A DNA stretch of 64,000 nucleotides, taken from NCBI GenBank assembly GCA_004794785.1, contig SJOL01009574.1, positions 179,202 to 243,201 on the forward strand, read 5' to 3'. Position numbers and translations under genes: made by a program. How positions within the stretch are numbered: position 1 is the first letter of the stretch; each line of letters opens with the position of its first letter. The notes under the pieces are model-generated. The model saw nothing but the letters and a program-made list of their open reading frames with translations, had not been told where the DNA came from and searched no databases. Shown in pieces: positions 50,833 to 60,985 of this stretch. Source of the DNA: Opisthorchis felineus. Taxonomy: Eukaryota > Platyhelminthes > Trematoda > Opisthorchiida > Opisthorchiidae.

Positions 50833-51571
50833 GTAAGTGATGTCTTTATTTTCTGGTTCCATTGTACCGCGAATTTTTTGGCCTCCCTCACTTAGTGGTT
50901 GTGGTGTACTAGAGTTTTCCAACCATTACCTGGTGAATAGATCCTGTCTTGCCTCAGACCAAGTGAACAGTGAAACATCTGTTTTCTTTCCGTTTACGTG
51001 AGGCGTCCTCCGATTTTGCATCTCGATAAGAGCTTCTTTTCATACCCCAACGCATGCTGCTGCCGTTCGGTGACAGTTCATCAGGATAACTTGGATTGTG
51101 CAGTGTACATCACCTCAAGGTCCCATATTCGACCCAGCACTGTCTCTGGGACACTGGCTCTCAAACATACTCAGAGTGTGCTGGGATTAGTCAATATCGT
51201 CACCATCAGGTTTGGTAAGAGTCAGAAATATTGGCTTGTTGAGCTGGGCATTCTTGGCGGATCCTTTCATCGGTCCTTCCACATCTTGCTATCGGGGTTT
51301 CATCACGTGGCCCTTAAGGACGTAAAGAGGGGTATGTAAATTGTGTTGTTTACCTACTTACTAATGAAAGTAGTCCAACGATACTCGACATTTTTCACCA
51401 CGGTGAGCCTGCAGCCTACTTGGCAAATCCCCAAGACAGTAAAAAACATCACGCATTTATGAAGCAGTAACTTGAGTTTCTCATATAACCCACACACTCG
51501 ATACATCTTCAGTGAATGTTTGTGCGAGGGTTCGCAATAGCCTACTCTAACCACAGTTCAGTTCCTTTCAG

Positions 51572-51794
51572 GATAGGCCGAAAGGTTTGCTTCCTCGTGA
51601 TACCCTCGGGGCTACTGTGTTTCCCCATGACCAAGAGTGAAGTGAATAATGCCACGGAGGGCGTACAAATGTTCGAATTCGCCACATTTCCTTTACCGCT
51701 CTGTAATGACTGTCTCCGAATGACCATGTGGTTCTGCACAGCTATTTTAGTGGGTTGGTTTAGTCTTCTATCCATGATACGACGATATCTCTAA
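51572..51794 (+). CDS. Possible nested gene, exon f: C-terminal membrane segment
   Basis: The exon follows a good acceptor (cagttcctttcag) and takes one base to complete the codon from exon e. It reads RKVCFLVIPSGLLCFPMTKS and FEFATFPLPLCNDCLRMTMW, then a hydrophobic segment FCTAILVGWFSLLSM and RRYL, ending with TAA at 51792-51794. A terminal hydrophobic helix after an 'F...FPL' motif is also how scramblases end, but family membership is unproven. The chain b-f would encode about 227 residues. Confidence 0.4.
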
Positions 51795-53196
51795 CGCGTC
51801 CAAATTTGCTTGGCCGTGTCGAAGTCACGGAGGTGGAGTACTGTATGCTAACCCACCGCTGTACCGCTGAGAAGACCACTCAAATGTCCAGTTCACATTA
51901 TAATAATTGTAGAGACGCATGTTGATGAGACGTGATTAGTATTGTTCAGTAGGATAGAATGAAACACTGGGTTAGGTTAAAAGTAAGATTTGTTGTCTGT
52001 GTCCTTCGGGGCTGGGACTATGTTGAGCCGAAACAGGAGTGGAAGAGCAAGGCCACAGGGGAACCCCTGAGGCGTGTTTAAAGGATGAGGTAACAATCAG
52101 CATAATGGCAATCAGATTTTCTGATATCCATACTTTCCACTTACCTAATCCGTGGAAGCGAATTCAATGAGAGTGATGTACCTCCGGCTTAGCCGATCGA
52201 TCTTCCCTGACCTTATGTCCAGTTAACGCGTGTTCTTACTGAAGCAGCGGTACTTTTCCCTCTATGTCATGAAGATAAAGAATCTGTATTAAGACATTGC
52301 ATTCATTGTTTTCAAGTCACTTCCCGAACACTATCCACGGCTCTTCAGACGTCTTGAATATTTCGTCAGGGTCACGGTTTGGCTACCTCGACTAGGCAGA
52401 CAATCAACCCCCCCCCTGTCCTGTTCTGTCCGATTTAGAGCAACGAAGCATCAGGACATTCCTCCCTCTCGATAATTGATCCATTACTAATTGCTCCAAT
52501 GAGATTAAAATCACACAAATTACAAACAGTCGGCGTAAAATTGGGCAAAGTAAGCTCATTTTCCTATTTCGAAAACTGCTCATCAAACCTGCAGTTTTTG
52601 GGCTATACTTTTCGAGATTGCCCTTTTAAGTCATTTTAGAGTTCCACCATGTACACATATGTTGCGATAAGAAACAAATTTTGCTCAATGACTGTTTTAT
52701 CCTCACTGATTGATTGAATTACTTGCGGACGGTTTTTTGGAGACGGCTTTCTGGCCCATAAAGCATTCGAGTGGCGTTATCGACCAGTTGCCTGAACGCA
52801 AGTCACCGTTTGAAGTGAACTTATAGGGCTCAATAGCTGTTGCCGTATCCCATTTGTGGCTTTTCAAAACTGTTCACTTGGTTTATTTAGTCTGTTGTGT
52901 GCCGGTGAGACGAACAACGAGCAAACCGGTGACATTATGGGATAGAGTTCCTGACCGAGGACCGCGAACAGATGGTCTGTTCGGGAGGAGTTTGTGTGGA
53001 GCCTAAGAGTCTATCTGACCGCGTCCTGAGATTTTTGGGAAGGCAGGCTAAACAACATCAACACCACTGATGAACCTGACTTTTAGCAAACGTACGAATC
53101 TTTCCATGAGTTTTTGATGTCTTTTCTGCCCCAATTTCAGGTGAACAGGCTATCCCAGTTCATTTCTGAGACTTCCATTTGTTCACCTCTTTTCAG

Positions 53197-54029
53197 GCGC
53201 TAACTGGGACCTAGTGACCGATATCCCATGGATCCACGAGATCTGCTGTTCCTTCCTACGCGGCAGCGAACCGCGTCAGTCGGATCAAGCAGATCAATTC
53301 TACGAGGTTTTGTCCGAGATACAGACCGCTTCAAACCCTCTCAAGCTTCAGCGTCGTGGTATTCACTTGCACGTCCAGTTCCGGGATACTCATTCCTCGC
53401 TCTGCCCTGTTTCCGCGTCCAGTGAAAGTCTCTCCGAGCAGGCAGAAACCAGTAATCCACTTCCACAGTCCTATTTAAGATGGCCACCTTCTGATCAATT
53501 CCTAACTACAACACATCCTGCCTTAGATCCCAATGTTTGGGGTGATGGCTATGATGAAGCAATGGTGGCTGCATTGCCCCCACGGGAGACCAAGCCAACT
53601 CACTCCTGGTCTAGTCTTCCTATCTCAGACATCCCTTCATGGCAGCGTCTTCTACTTTCACAGGAGCAGCCTGACCACGAGGGAATTCGTGACACTACTA
53701 ATCCACCCGATTCCTATACCCGTTCGAACTCAGGATTGACCGTCTCGCAAATGTGCGATCAAGTAACAAGGCCAATCGCCACCTGCGAACCGGCTTACTC
53801 GTCCTCGAAGCGTCCCCGCGTAGAACGTGACTTCACTGCAGCCGTTTGGGCCAAGTTGAAGTCACCGATCCCAATTCCCCACTCCGCCTTTCCTACTTCA
53901 TCAACTACTTGCACTGATGGTAGTGGGGATGGTGGAACCTGTAGAAAGCGTCCTTCTCTCCCCTACCATGTTCACTCCGACCAGACAGTGACGAAGAAAC
54001 CCAGGCATACCTGTCATAAATTGATTTGA
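53197..54029 (+). CDS. FBXO38: FBXO38-like protein, last coding exon
   Basis: The exon follows the acceptor cacctcttttcag, enters with two bases and runs open to TGA at 54027-54029. ANWDLVTDIPWIHEICCSFL matches vertebrate FBXO38 APYSMISDFPWLRSL. YEVLSEIQTASNPLKLQRRG and IHLHVQFRD match the conserved end ([30 protein letters not shown]). Vertebrate FBXO38 stops soon after. Here about 210 further polar Ser/Pro-rich residues follow, with basic clusters (SSKRPRVERD, TVTKKPRHTCHK) that could act in nuclear import. The exon joins to an unlocated upstream exon. Confidence 0.85.
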
Positions 54030-54756
54030 GCCCCATGGTCGGTCATGCTGAACAGCACCGTGAGGAACGACTGTGTTTGTATTATTCCGCTTCAGACAAA
54101 CCTCGGTTCAGCTTTCTCTCTACACGCAGACACAAACCGGTCACCATACCAAACACTCCATAGCTAGGCCAGTTGTGATCGATCTTTATCTGTAAACCCG
54201 CTCCGTCCCGTGAACATATTTCCTGTTTTCTGCCCCCATTCGACACATGTCCAACAGCCGTTGTGATGCACCACTCAAAGACATACCATACTCACCGCAA
54301 ATCACTTAATTAGTTGCCCTACAGCAAAACATCTCTCGCGTTCTTGCGAATTTGGACGCACAGTCTTCGTTGATTTTGCATTGCATTTCATCCAAACAGG
54401 CATCCCATTTCCTATTTTTCTCAACCCTTATCTTCTAGCATCTCTATTGATTAATATACGGTGCCTTTTTTTGTCTATGTGCGTCCATTCCCGCCCGCCG
54501 TTTTTGCACCAACGATATTTATCCACTGGTTTCTGTGCTCCCCCCCCCCACTACTCTTTGTGAGAGTTCGCCTCTTTCCCTCCTTTGAAAGTTCTTTCGT
54601 TCCACGGTTCTCTTGTCCACTTGTCTTCTCATGTTACGTTTCGCTTGTCTCCAGACGTTAGGCACTTTCCGTCAGAGTCATTGTGGGTCTGTGATAGCTG
54701 TGTCACCCTCTGTGTAGACTGTACACAAGCATTAGTGCTCCTGACCATCTCTTTCC

Positions 54757-54818
<62 letters not shown>

Positions 54819-56204
54819 CAGTGAACTTGTTTTTCTTAGTTCATCGCCGATCGGACTACACACACCTTCTGCCTCGCACGTCAAGTGTTTTCCACTTCGT
54901 GCCATACCACCGTAGGTTAGTCAATGCTTCGAGTCCACCCCAGCTAAAAAGGATGGCTGTTCTTTCGAGCCTACCATCCGATTGCGCCGGTCCTTGTTCT
55001 TCGTCTTGACCGTAGGTTCGCAGTGTTTCCCCTATCCTTTTCACCTTGGACTTAGTGCTTCCTCTGTGAGACCGCGTCATTCGGCTGGGTTCCTTGCCCC
55101 CGGCGGGTTTCGTGCACAAGATCGTTTTGTTTCATATTCCGTACGCAAGAAACACTTGTTCTAATGTATTCTGGCTTTTCATCTTGTCTGCGCACACAGC
55201 CCGTCATCACACTGCAGAGCCCCGGGTAATGTGCGTTCCCATCCCCACCCTCACTAATGTTTATGGTGAACAAACGTGCCGTGGTAAAATACTTTGTCTA
55301 TATTGCTGTACTAGTTCTTCCTAATCCACTGTGGGCGACCTGTTTTGGGAATGCGTGACCATGTGATCTAACTACACGATTTCAGAAGACTCTGGCAAAT
55401 AATCATTTCTTTGTTTAATTTTTGATGACGGCCAAACAATTGTTCGCATGGCACTGTGACCATATCATAAGTAGGGTTCAGGAAGGTTCATACTATAAAC
55501 TGGATAAATGGCATGATTTTGGTCACGGAGTGATTACTTCTAAAGGGAGGCATGGATGTATACCGTCAATAAAACAGCTGATTGGGATTGCTTTCGTATA
55601 CTTGAATATAGTTTAAAGCGACGGGGGATAACAGCTTGGGTTGTTCTTTTTGAGATAATAAGTCATCGTTTGGTTTACCTGCTGGTCACTTCCCATTAGG
55701 TGTTCTGTGGTGACATCTGGAAGTTTGTGGCTATCCCAGTATGTGTTCGTCTACGAATTCCAAATTGCCTGCTGTCGACAATGTCTCTGAATCCTTTCAA
55801 TTTTTGCCAGTTTCTACTGACGCTTTGGTTACAAAGTCGGATCGGATTTGTTCGACGAGTGTACTTTTATTGTGGGTTCTGGCAGGTTTTGTTGGTTACA
55901 AGTCAGTAAACGAGTGCAAACTGGATGCGGTGTTTGTCGTTCCACCAAAATATGCAATGCCATCTTATCTAAATCATCCAAACTTCTAAGATCAGACGAA
56001 CCCACTGTATTATTTCCAGAAAAGCTGTTTTACTTATAATGTAGTTGTGGAATGAACAGCATTTCTGTATTGGAACAAAAAGTTATCGCAGAGCTGGTCC
56101 AGTTGATGTTGAAGTCAGCTATTTATACCATTAGTGAAGCTGGCCTCAGACGTAGTTAAGTTAAAGAAATGAGTAAAACAAATCACATTCGGTGCTGTGT
56201 TAGA
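54030..56204. other. Downstream flank of FBXO38
   Basis: It contains the microsatellite at 54757-54812. An AATAAA at about 55569 is far from the stop codon and is not claimed as the polyadenylation signal. Open frames in 54821-55989 are short and unrecognised. Confidence 0.45.
54757..54812. repeat. Compound CT/AT microsatellite
   Basis: A CT run (about 54757-54778) passes directly into an AT run (about 54779-54812). Confidence 0.95.
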
Positions 56205-56545
56205 TTATTAGGAGCCAGAGTACGCTTACTGCTAGTTGATCAGGTGATTGTTGATCTATTCGTCGAGCTTGGCAATTGGCTTGCAAACGTCTTGTCACCA
56301 TTTGAGGAGACACCGTCAGTGCGCGATTGGGTGCACCGCACCTTATAAGAGGGTCCCACGTGACCCTCCCTGTGCTTTGCTGGGCAGCCGATGTCAGTGG
56401 CTCTCAGTTTTTATCCAGATTGTCTGACTGCGTGTTGGAGGTGTAATCACCCCGGATGTTCATTGTAGGCCGACCCTAGGGTCACTTCCGTATCCCACTT
56501 TTCTTCCCATTATAAGGCATTATTCAAACAGATTGACCATGGCCT
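56205..56545 (+). mobile_element. 3' part of LINE family B (copy B4)
   Basis: Similarity to copies B1 and B2 is clear from about 56385 (gccgatgtcagtggctctca, tttttatccagattgtctga, ggaggtgtaatcaccccgga) to the 'cccattataaggcattattc' end. The upstream part (LFVELGNWLANVL near 56255) is a degenerate coding remnant. The terminal hairpin is not preserved. Confidence 0.6.
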
Positions 56546-58141
56546 ATGGCAGTCAAATACGGATATTCTTGTCTCCTGTTGCTAAGTCGGACTGCCGAGT
56601 GTATCATTATGAAGGTTGGAAGTGATTGCTTTGGAGTCAACAAGTTCAAGTTTGTCGTCGCCAACATAGTCACTAAAAGTGCAATTGTGTGAAGACATGA
56701 AACCTGAGTTCTGGTCATTGAAACTGTAACAGAGTCGTCTGTCTTGTGTAAAATCCGAATTCCAACCTAATAATGATAAATTTGTCCCGCTGGAGGTGGG
56801 GGATGCATATTCTACCGTGAAACATACGATGGAAAATGGTTTTCGGTAGCCATGTGTATCTGGTATCCTGATTTTTGTAGAACTTAGTTTGCCTCAGCTT
56901 TGCCCCACATACGTTGGACCTGGTGTCGATTTCCTGGGCTTCACAGAAGTGTAACGTGAATTCTGCTTGTCTTGGTTGCGGAATCTCCAAATATTTGACT
57001 GTCCTCTTTGTCCAATTTCCTAACGATCCCCTCCGATGAATCTCCGCTTCAATAGCCTCAATGACATGATTAGTTGAAAGCTGCCGTTAGGCAGCGACAA
57101 ATTGACAAGCCTCGGTATCCTTTGGAACGCCTCAAGCAACGATATTTGGCTGTAGTGGCCTGAGATTTAGTAGATTCAAACGGATCTAGCAAAGCTTATT
57201 TGTGTAAGCCGATTCAGTTCATCATGGGAGCAACATCCTTCTGTGTTAGCGTTCGAATTGGTCGCACATACCACCGTCAGTTGGTTGAGCTAAAGTGGTC
57301 ATCTTCGACCCATAATAGCCCATAATTAGGTGAGACGGAGAGAGCGATATGCAACAGCTTGTCACATGTCTATATTTTCTAGTTATGCCCACGTTTACCG
57401 CGGTGATGGCACGCACACACACACCACTGGAGTGTCTACGTTCTCATCGATTTCGTCGGTATAGGTCGAAGCAGGATAAATACTGTGTGGCTTACGTGCT
57501 GCAGTCTGTCCTCTCCGGCTGGAATAACACCGGCGCATGTGGTGTGCGAGGTTTAGGGAGGGAGGCAGACAATTATGGTGTAACGGAGTGCGCAATGGAG
57601 AATTCTTGTGAAAGCCTGAAGGCGTCGATCGGCGACAGTGTCATTATAACGGGGGTATGCTGTAGTGCCATTGATGTTGGAGGTACGTTAAATGTGCACG
57701 TTCTTCCCACTACCCAAGGACGGTCACCCTGGGCAATTCGAACTCTCAGACCGGGGAATAACGTAAACGATTTTCCAACTGTGGAAAAGGAATCATCTAC
57801 AACGGGCCCCTAATACACTTCCGAACGGAGGGTTTCTAGGTGTTCCCAATTATGAGAGCGCATCTCGATTTGACTGCACGACAACCTTGACAAGTCCTTA
57901 CCGTCGTCTACGTGGACTATCCTTTTTCAACCAACAGGCTAAAAAATCACGTACTTAGCACATCTTATTTCCGTATGGGAAATGGTTCGCGTTGCTTAAC
58001 GTTACAGGTGCTAGAGGGTCTTCGGGCTAGTGTTAGTTGCTAGTGTATCCTTTTGTTCTGTTCGTGGCTGGAACAATCCGGCCTCAATTATTCTGTCATT
58101 GATTCACATAGTCTCAGGCAAATGGTCATGGACAGCACGAA
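56546..58141. other. Unassigned sequence with one longer open frame
   Basis: The frame at 57349-57813 is open for 154 codons and reads, for example, MARTHTPLECLRSHRFRRYR and RSPWAIRTLRPGNNVNDFPT. No domain was recognised and neighbouring frames show nothing. A minus-strand frame at 56715-56990 has a polar sequence of unknown type, and its plus-strand overlap (YDGKW) hints at a decayed transposon-linked gene. None is called a gene. Confidence 0.3.
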
Positions 58142-58924
58142 ATCAGTGTTCAACACTGATGGTTTCACTCACAGGTGGTTTCCGGGGGCCGGTCGTGCGG
58201 ATCAACTGAAATAATCTTCGGGCATTACCGGCTTTCTAGGCCTCTTCTATTTCCTTGGTTTTCTGTGTCCACCACACTTCACGGTCGGTTCGCACGCTCA
58301 ATTTCACTTGACGTCTGATAATTTGTCGCACCGGGTTTTGTTCGGGACCGGTTGGGATATTTCTCCGAGATTTAAGCAGTACCACCGTTCGGCCTGATAT
58401 CCAGTGCTTGAGTTAGCCTGGTAGCGCCATGCCACAGGCGAAACTCCCAGCACTGTGTAAAGAGATGGCGATCCCGTCCCTGTATGAATTCAGATCTGAT
58501 GGTTGAGCATTTGGAAGAGACTCTGAAGGACGATTCTGATAAATTCTTCTAACACCCGGACCTGCCAGTCACCCAGTTTCCGGGCGATTTTTCCGCAACT
58601 CACCTGGACCTGGAAAACGAAGAGAGAAGTGACTCCGGGCGAGCGCGTGGTCAGAATCCACAAATGTGTCCCGAAACGAGCGGCAGTCAGTTATTGGTCC
58701 GCGCCATCGGTAACTGATGGCAATGTGATCGATTTGAGTTTGTGGCCGGCATGCCGCTGGAGGACACCATGTGACCAGAAGACTTTCGGAAGTTGGTACT
58801 GCATAAAAACAGCCTGCGATCAGCACACAGCTGAAGCAATCGTTCACCGTTATCCGTACGTACCGAGTCCAATCTATGTCGGCCTCCTAATTGAGTCTCA
58901 GATACGCTAAGCCTGCCCAACTGT

Positions 58925-59685
58925 TAGAAGTAATCAACTGAGAAGAGGAATCCAAAGGAGGTGACGGACATGAATGAAGCGAATCCACACGTGGTTGTAG
59001 AACCATCTGTTGTTCGGGCACCGAGTTAATATGCTCCGAGTTGTAAGCAGACGATTCCGGATTAGTATAATCGGGGATGGTGGGTACGATCGAAGAATCC
59101 TGCAAGGAGGGCGAAAAACACTTGTATTCATCTGCTGGATTACGTGGAGAAAAAGAAATCGTAGAGTCGTAGGGGCTCGTTGCAGGCACCTCAGTTTCGG
59201 TCATTTGGACAACAGAGTCCCATTCGATGGATGCTCCTCCGTACCGTGCCGGTGACTGGTACGAGACATGGAACTAGCAGAATGGGCTATTTCATCGTCA
59301 TGGCCAGAGGACACACTCTTCTCTGTGACCACGGGACTCAGATCAATAAATGAGACATTTACTGTGTTTCCGGAGGAACGGATTATACTGGAAGTTTGAA
59401 GGAATGTCATGGATTGCACAGACTGTCCATTGAGAGCTTGGACACGTGACCTGACGCGAATTCCACCAGCTTCTGCACAACCACCTGGTTTCACTTTGAC
59501 CACCAAGGCTGTGGATCCGAAACGTCGGCCGTCATCTTTGAGCAAGAAACCGTATCCAAAATTTGATCGCTTGAGGGCCACATGCCTCAAAGATTCCATA
59601 ATCACGAGTAAATCCTGGGATGGTGGGTGGTATACTCCAAAAACGACATGGCCAGCGGCGGACTTGATATGAAATCAACTACTGG
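58925..59685 (-). mobile_element. 761-bp insert inside the LINE, carrying a PDZ exon
   Basis: The LINE endonuclease reading stops and resumes exactly at this segment. The 7-base words flanking it on the plus strand are caactgt (58918-58924) and caattgt (59686-59692), six of seven identical, as expected for a target-site duplication. The insert contains intron-like sequence, a splice acceptor and a PDZ exon. No terminal repeats or transposase were seen. Confidence 0.6.
59203..59614 (-). CDS. PDZ-domain exon (host gene or captured fragment)
   Basis: On the minus strand a good acceptor (cccaccatcccag) opens a frame reading DLLVIMESLRHVALKRSNFG, YGFLLKDDGRRFGSTALVVK, VKPGGCAEAGGIRVRSRVQA and LNGQSVQSMTFLQTSSII, then VNVSFIDLSPVV. 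The GYGF carboxylate-binding loop, the PGG-x-A-x-x-GG turn and VxxLNG-x-x-V are hallmarks of a PDZ domain, which binds C-terminal peptides of membrane and signalling proteins. The frame ends in LLSK and a stop. A second minus-strand frame (59204 to 58887; Ser/Pro-rich, MTETEVPATSPYDST) continues the protein-like character one base out of register, so a frameshift is possible. The partner exons are not in view. Confidence 0.6.
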
Positions 59686-60151
59686 CAATTGTGAATGCAT
59701 ATCTCCGGCAACCACCACGATATTTGAGCTTTTGCTCGCCGCAACAGGGCATTCAGGGCATCGTAAAATCTGTCTGACGCCATCGGAGCTACAGTCAGTT
59801 GGGGCGTAGGCAGACACAACAAACAGACATAGATCAACTTCCCCCTTGTGAGACTCCTTCACAGACGTTGCCAGACGAATCGCGCAGAGGCAACTATCGA
59901 TGTGTATCCAGTTAAGCAAGGATCATTCCGCCCGGTGACATAGGATGATACCAACCCCTGCACATTCTGCCGCAGCAGCTTCTGAATTGCCAGAGCTGCG
60001 CAGCTGGAAGCGAGTGGAGAATGATGGGGCAGTTAGCTCGACCACTGTGCTTGCATCTTGAATTCTTGTTTCTGAGACACAGCGCACATCAGTTCCAAGC
60101 GAGTCCAGTGTGAGAGCAAGAGCAGCTTGTCGACCCGCTTGCTTCAGAGTG

Positions 60152-60985
60152 NNNNNNNNNNNNNNNNNNNNNNNNNNNNNNNNNNNNNNNNNNNNNNNNN
60201 NNNNNNNNNNNNNNNNNNNNNNNNNNNNNNNNNNNNNNNNNNNNNNNNNNNNNNNNNNNNNNNNNNNNNNNNNNNNNNNNNNNNNNNNNNNNNNNNNNNN
60301 NNNNNNNNNNNNNNNNNNNNNNNNNNNNNNNNNNNNNNNNNNNNNNNNNNNNNNNNNNNNNNNNNNNNNNNNNNNNNNNNNNNNNNNNNNNNNNNNNNNN
60401 NNNNNNNNNNNNNNNNNNNNNNNNNNNNNNNNNNNNNNNNNNNNNNNNNNNNNNNNNNNNNNNNNNNNNNNNNNNNNNNNNNNNNNNNNNNNNNNNNNNN
60501 NNNNNNNNNNNNNNNNNNNNNNNNNNNNNNNNNNNNNNNNNNNNNNNNNNNNNNNNNNNNNNNNNNNNNNNNNNNNNNNNNNNNNNNNNNNNNNNNNNNN
60601 NNNNNNNNNNNNNNNNNNNNNNNNNNNNNNNNNNNNNNNNNNNNNNNNNNNNNNNNNNNNNNNNNNNNNNNNNNNNNNNNNNNNNNNNNNNNNNNNNNNN
60701 NNNNNNNNNNNNNNNNNNNNNNNNNNNNNNNNNNNNNNNNNNNNNNNNNNNNNNNNNNNNNNNNNNNNNNNNNNNNNNNNNNNNNNNNNNNNNNNNNNNN
60801 NNNNNNNNNNNNNNNNNNNNNNNNNNNNNNNNNNNNNNNNNNNNNNNNNNNNNNNNNNNNNNNNNNNNNNNNNNNNNNNNNNNNNNNNNNNNNNNNNNNN
60901 NNNNNNNNNNNNNNNNNNNNNNNNNNNNNNNNNNNNNNNNNNNNNNNNNNNNNNNNNNNNNNNNNNNNNNNNNNNNNNNNNNNNN
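60152..60985. other. Assembly gap (834 N)
   Basis: This is a run of N. Open frames reported across it are artefacts of the gap. It lies just upstream (minus strand) of the LINE endonuclease start, so the unresolved bases probably include the LINE 5' region. Confidence 0.98.

Larger units (their letters stand above)
41065..53196 (+). other. Long FBXO38 intron region with one or more unlocated exons
   Basis: This 12-kb stretch holds LINE B3 (41250-42240), a CR1/Jockey-like LINE (44590-47220) and the five-exon ORF chain at 49196-51794. Vertebrate FBXO38 has about 35 residues between the parts encoded by exon 10 and the last exon, so a short exon should lie here. One candidate region, 49916-50063, reads EACSRCDRSEPND and NPWEWERHF, loosely like vertebrate EATRSEED and YPWGREIY. 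The same bases also fit the ORF chain. Stretches 42250-44580, 47230-48780 and 51800-53190 show nothing recognised. Confidence 0.5.
58142..60151 (-). mobile_element. Well-preserved RTE-like LINE endonuclease region with terminal hairpin, split by an insert
   Basis: Reading from 60151 downwards on the minus strand, the apurinic-type endonuclease runs nearly in one frame: QAGRQAALALTLDSLGTDVR, CVSETRIQDAS, IRLATSVKESHKGEVDLCLF, VVSAYAPTDCSSDG, SSNIVVVAGDMHSQL. It breaks at 59686 and resumes at 58917 with GRLSVSETQLGGRHRLDSVR, NGERLLQLCADRRLFLCSTN, QIDHIAISYRWRGPITDCRS and VDSDHALARSHFSLRF. Near 58330-58170 it reads REVWWTQKTKEIEEA and RLFQLIRTTGPRKPPVSET, then joins a 19-base hairpin at 58142-58160. 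One in-frame stop and a one-base shift are present. Reverse transcriptase is absent, so this is an internally deleted copy. Confidence 0.75.

Noticed and set aside
56715..56990. Chromatin-type or transposase domain hinted at by YDGKW
   Set aside because: The motif appears in only one short frame and the continuation is split by stops in different frames. The evidence is too weak to name.
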